A stretch of 64,000 nt of DNA from Oleiagrimonas sp963817755 (GTDB lineage: Bacteria; Pseudomonadota; Gammaproteobacteria; Xanthomonadales; Rhodanobacteraceae): the NCBI GenBank assembly GCA_963817755.1, contig CAWFPB010000003.1:1-64000 (forward strand), written 5' to 3'. The position numbers and the translations under genes are program-made. The notes beneath the pieces are model-generated. The model was not told the DNA's origin, made no database searches, and saw nothing but the letters and a program-made list of their open reading frames with translations. Positions 61,568 through 64,000 of the stretch are shown here, in pieces (position 1 is the first letter of the stretch; each line of letters begins with the position of its first letter).

Positions 61568-61874
61568 GAGTATCTCCTCCCGATCCGTAAGTAACGGCCA
61601 GTCCCCCTGCTCCCCAGCATGGCCGTGGCTTGTCCGCTCGCGAACGCAGCATGGTCCCTGACACTGCGCGATGCGGACGCTGCACCTTTGCATGTCCGAA
61701 GGGGGTGGTCACGCTGCACTGCGTCTATTCAGGGTGAATAGAATAGTTTTATCTTTCAGTGCCTTACGTTAGGTTGCCTCGTGCCGTTCCAGGCGTGTTC
61801 CGGATCAGGCGAGAACCGTTGCGAAGGGCGGGTCGGGGGCGGAGAAGTCGACTCCGGGAGGCCGGTCAACAGAT
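61568..61874. other. Intergenic region upstream of the M4 protease gene
   Basis: These 307 bases include an A+T-rich patch at 61720-61765, unusual for this window, with a perfect 19-bp palindrome. Beyond that I see no gene; the plus-strand ORFs are short and unlike proteins. Confidence 0.5.
61724..61742. promoter_or_regulatory. Perfect palindrome TCTATTCA-ggg-TGAATAGA, candidate operator
   Basis: Eight-base arms are exact complements around a GGG spacer, 157 nt upstream of the M4 protease start. The low G+C and position suggest an operator or upstream regulatory site for that gene. Confidence 0.5.
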
Positions 61875-62612
61875 TCAGCGGTATTCGGGATTGGGGAAAT
61901 CGAACCGGCATCCGGCGTCCCAGAGCGATCGCTGGTTGCCGTGCGCGGGGATGCCCCCGGCCTGCCTCAGAAGCCGGGCCATGTGCATGAGATTCCAGGC
62001 CATGAAGGTCGTATTGCGATTGGTGAAGTCGTTTTCCGGCCCCCCCGAGTCCGGATCGAGGTAGGACGGACCGGGTCCGGCCTCGCCCAGCCACGCAGCA
62101 TCGGCCTGTGGCGGGATGGTGTAGCCCAGGTGCTGAAGGGAATACAGGATATTCATCGCGCAGTGCTTGGCGCCGTCCTCGTTGCCGGTCACCAGGCAGC
62201 CACCCACGCGGCCGTAGTAGGCGTACTGGCCGTGTTCGTTGAGTTGGCCGGAATATCCGTACAGGCGTTCGATCACGCGCGTGCACACCGAGGATTTCTC
62301 GCCCAGCCAGATCGGTGTGGTGACGACGAGCATGTCGGCTGCCATCACCTTCTCCTGGATGGCCGGCCAGGCATCGCTTGTCCAGCCGTGTTCGGTCATG
62401 TCCGGATACACGCCCGCGGCGATGTCGTGGTCGACCGGGCGCAGCACGTCCACGTGCACGCCCTGCTTTTCCATCACGCTGCGCGCGATGCGGATCAGGC
62501 CGTCGGTGTGCGACAGCTCGGGCGTGGGCTTGAGCGTGCAGTTGAGGTACAGGGCGCGCAGTCCCGAGTAGTCGCGGGCTGGTGTTTCGGACGAGGTTGG
62601 CGTTGCACTCAT
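61875..62612 (-). CDS. Flavodoxin-like NADPH-dependent FMN reductase family protein
   Basis: The 245-residue protein has the flavodoxin-like fold. The FMN phosphate region is YLNCTLKPTPELSHTDGLI, followed by MAADMLVVTTPIWLGEKSSVCTRVIERLYG and GRVGGCLVTGNEDGAKHCAMNILYSLQHLGY. Relatives are NADPH:FMN reductases and quinone reductases (WrbA-like). The first ATG at 62612 is used, giving an N-terminal hydrophilic extension. It stands between the M4 protease and a small exported protein, all on the minus strand. Confidence 0.85.
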   Translation of the reverse strand: MSATPTSSETPARDYSGLRALYLNCTLKPTPELSHTDGLIRIARSVMEKQGVHVDVLRPVDHDIAAGVYPDMTEHGWTSDAWPAIQEKVMAADMLVVTTPIWLGEKSSVCTRVIERLYGYSGQLNEHGQYAYYGRVGGCLVTGNEDGAKHCAMNILYSLQHLGYTIPPQADAAWLGEAGPGPSYLDPDSGGPENDFTNRNTTFMAWNLMHMARLLRQAGGIPAHGNQRSLWDAGCRFDFPNPEYR

Positions 62613-62675
62613 CGGGAAACTCTCCAGAGCGGATGGCGGTTTGCCAGGGAGTGGACCGTTTTCGTTGTCGAATAC

Positions 62676-63227
62676 TTACGGTGTGACGGAAGCCTTTTCA
62701 GGTGTGTACGTACCCATGAACAGGGTTTTCCATGTCTTGCCGCCATCGCGAGAAACCTGCCAGTGCTGGCGCACGCGGTGTTTGTCGAGCGGTGTCCAGG
62801 CGATGCGATCGAGCACCTCGCCGCGCTTGTCCCGGCGGGTGCCTTTGAGCACCATTGATGACCCTTCGAGGCCGCCATGCAGGTGCAGCACCTGGCCACC
62901 GCTGCCGACCCAGTCCTGGTGCCACTGACGCGTGGCGTGGTCGTAGTAGTTGAGGCTGTTGCCGGTGGATCTGCGCCCCAACCATCGCTCATGCACGGCG
63001 CAGCCTTGCGAGATGCGCGTGATGTGGCTGTGGCCGACCACGGTGCCGGCCGGGTTGGTCACGATCCAACGGCCCAGCCAGAAATCGAACTGGCGAAACA
63101 GCGACGCGGTGCAGGTCTTGCCGATGGCAGCGTCGACCGAGGTCGGAAGTGGTTTCGGGGGGGCCGCGGCGAATGCGGTGAAGGATGCGAGCAGGCACAG
63201 GATCGCGAACGGACGTACGTGGTGCAT
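62676..63227 (-). CDS. Exported protein, DUF1579-like
   Basis: The 183-residue protein has a signal peptide (FAILCLLASFTAFAAA) and a lipocalin-like pattern: QFDFWLGRWIVTNPAGTVVGHSHI, CAVHERWLG, NYYDHATRQWHQDWVGSGG and KHRVRQHWQVSRDGGKTW. This resembles the DUF1579 family of unknown function. The start at 63227 is set by the signal peptide. It precedes the flavodoxin-like gene on the same strand. Confidence 0.75.
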   Translation of the reverse strand: MHHVRPFAILCLLASFTAFAAAPPKPLPTSVDAAIGKTCTASLFRQFDFWLGRWIVTNPAGTVVGHSHITRISQGCAVHERWLGRRSTGNSLNYYDHATRQWHQDWVGSGGQVLHLHGGLEGSSMVLKGTRRDKRGEVLDRIAWTPLDKHRVRQHWQVSRDGGKTWKTLFMGTYTPEKASVTP

Positions 63228-63308
63228 GGCAACCTCGGCATGGTCCGGGTGTACCACTACCGTGCGCGCCGGGGCACGACCGTGCAAGTGCGGGAGTGTT
63301 CGATCCGG

Positions 63309-64000
63309 TCAGGCCGCCTTGCGTGCGCCCAGGGTGTCGAGCAGTTCGTTGGCGGTGCGCAGGCGCTCGGCCGCGCCGGGCAGTTCGAGCTGCACGCGCA
63401 GCTTTTCCTGGCCGTCGAGCTTGTACACGCGCGGCTGGCCCTGGATCAGGCGCAGGATGGCCATCGGGTCGATCTCGGGTTTCTCGCGGAACAGCACGCG
63501 GCCGCCGGCCGGTCCGAATTCCAGCTTGCGGATGCCCATCGGCGTGGCGCGCAGCTTGAGCAGCGTGACGTTGAACAGCTGCTTGACCGGTTCGGGCAGC
63601 AGGCCGAAGCGGTCGACCATCTCCACCTGCAGCTCGCGCAGGGCGTCGGCGTCGCGGGCGCTGGCGATGCGCTTGTACAGCGTCAGGCGGGTGTGCACGT
63701 CGGGCAGGTAGTCGTCGGGGATCAGCGCCGGCAGGTGCAGCTCGACCTCGGCCTCGTGGTCGGCGGTCAGGTCGAAGTCGGGCACCTTGCCGCTGCGCAG
63801 TGCCTTGACCGCGCGCTCGAGCAGCTCGGTGTACAGGCCGAAGCCGATCTGCTGGATCTGCCCGGACTGTTCGTCGCCGAGCAATTCGCCGGCGCCGCGG
63901 ATCTCCAGGTCGTGGGTGGCCAGGGTGAAGCCGGCGCCCAGTTCCTCCAGCGAGGCCAGCGCCTCCAGGCGCTTTTGCGCGTCGGCGCTGATGGCCTTGC
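63309..64000 (-). CDS. mfd: Mfd, transcription-repair coupling factor (C-terminal end)
   Basis: Mfd removes stalled RNA polymerase and recruits UvrA. The window holds the last 230 residues, ending with the stop at 63309; the rest is beyond the right edge. Visible are the end of the helicase domain (KAISADAQKRLEALASLEELGAGFTLATHDLEIRGAGELLGDEQSGQI) with the TRG/RecG motif. The C-terminal D7 domain (ALIPDDYLPDVHTRLTLYKRIASA) follows. The identity is clear. Confidence 0.95.
   Translation of the reverse strand, partial: KAISADAQKRLEALASLEELGAGFTLATHDLEIRGAGELLGDEQSGQIQQIGFGLYTELLERAVKALRSGKVPDFDLTADHEAEVELHLPALIPDDYLPDVHTRLTLYKRIASARDADALRELQVEMVDRFGLLPEPVKQLFNVTLLKLRATPMGIRKLEFGPAGGRVLFREKPEIDPMAILRLIQGQPRVYKLDGQEKLRVQLELPGAAERLRTANELLDTLGARKAA

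Overview
The window is high-GC (roughly two thirds G+C) bacterial chromosome, densely packed on both strands. The gene set (minCDE, parC, purT, rlmKL, mfd, egtBD, Sco/PCuAC/CtaG, a Bpt-type aminoacyl-tRNA-protein transferase) and the protein sequences read as Gammaproteobacteria, most likely Lysobacterales (Xanthomonadales), perhaps Rhodanobacteraceae. That placement is inference from protein resemblance. No prophage, insertion sequence, CRISPR array, rRNA or tRNA was recognised.

Region 1 (1-11727) is one long minus-strand operon for a membrane-bound, Tat-exported [NiFe] hydrogenase. In transcription order it reads: maturation protease, HupH-like protein, small subunit, Isp1-type cytochrome b, Isp2/HdrD-type iron-sulfur protein, two YeeE/YedE membrane proteins, large subunit, HypC, HupK-like protein, HypA, HypB, HypF (cut by the window edge). 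Isp1/Isp2 between the two catalytic subunits marks the HynSL/Isp (group 1e-like) class known from sulfur bacteria and Acidithiobacillus. The two sulfur-transporter-like genes inside the operon are the most unusual feature. A 790-bp upstream region holds an FNR-like box with a well-placed -10 element, and a strong stem-loop.

Region 2 (11728-24593) is accessory: secreted hydrolases (alpha/beta hydrolase, CocE/S15 acylase, a large trypsin-like protease), lipoproteins, a Nudix hydrolase, a 3' remnant of a second Nudix gene, and a divergent pair made of a CadC-like TPR regulator and a secreted ScyD-like beta-propeller, with a perfect 21-bp palindrome between them.

Region 3 (24594-32557) is minus strand: penicillin-acylase family protein, parC (interrupted by a one-base frameshift), TraB/GumN protein, cyclopropane-fatty-acid synthase, a DUF190 protein and the fluoride exporter CrcB, headed by a recognisable fluoride riboswitch.

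Region 4 (32558-47351) holds a Bcr/CflA exporter, a DUF1993 protein, a five-gene min operon (GNAT-minC-minD-minE-HEXXH protein), a DesK/NarL-type two-component system, an SRPBCC membrane protein, a Gld-type ABC module, and copper/cytochrome-oxidase assembly genes (CtaG, PCuAC, Sco).

Region 5 (47385-64000) is mostly housekeeping: transglutaminase-like protein, PurT, Bpt, TesB, an amidase, RlmKL, ergothioneine genes egtB-egtD, a HEAT-repeat protein, an M4 metalloprotease with a glycine-rich insert, a flavodoxin-like reductase, and the 3' end of mfd at the right edge.
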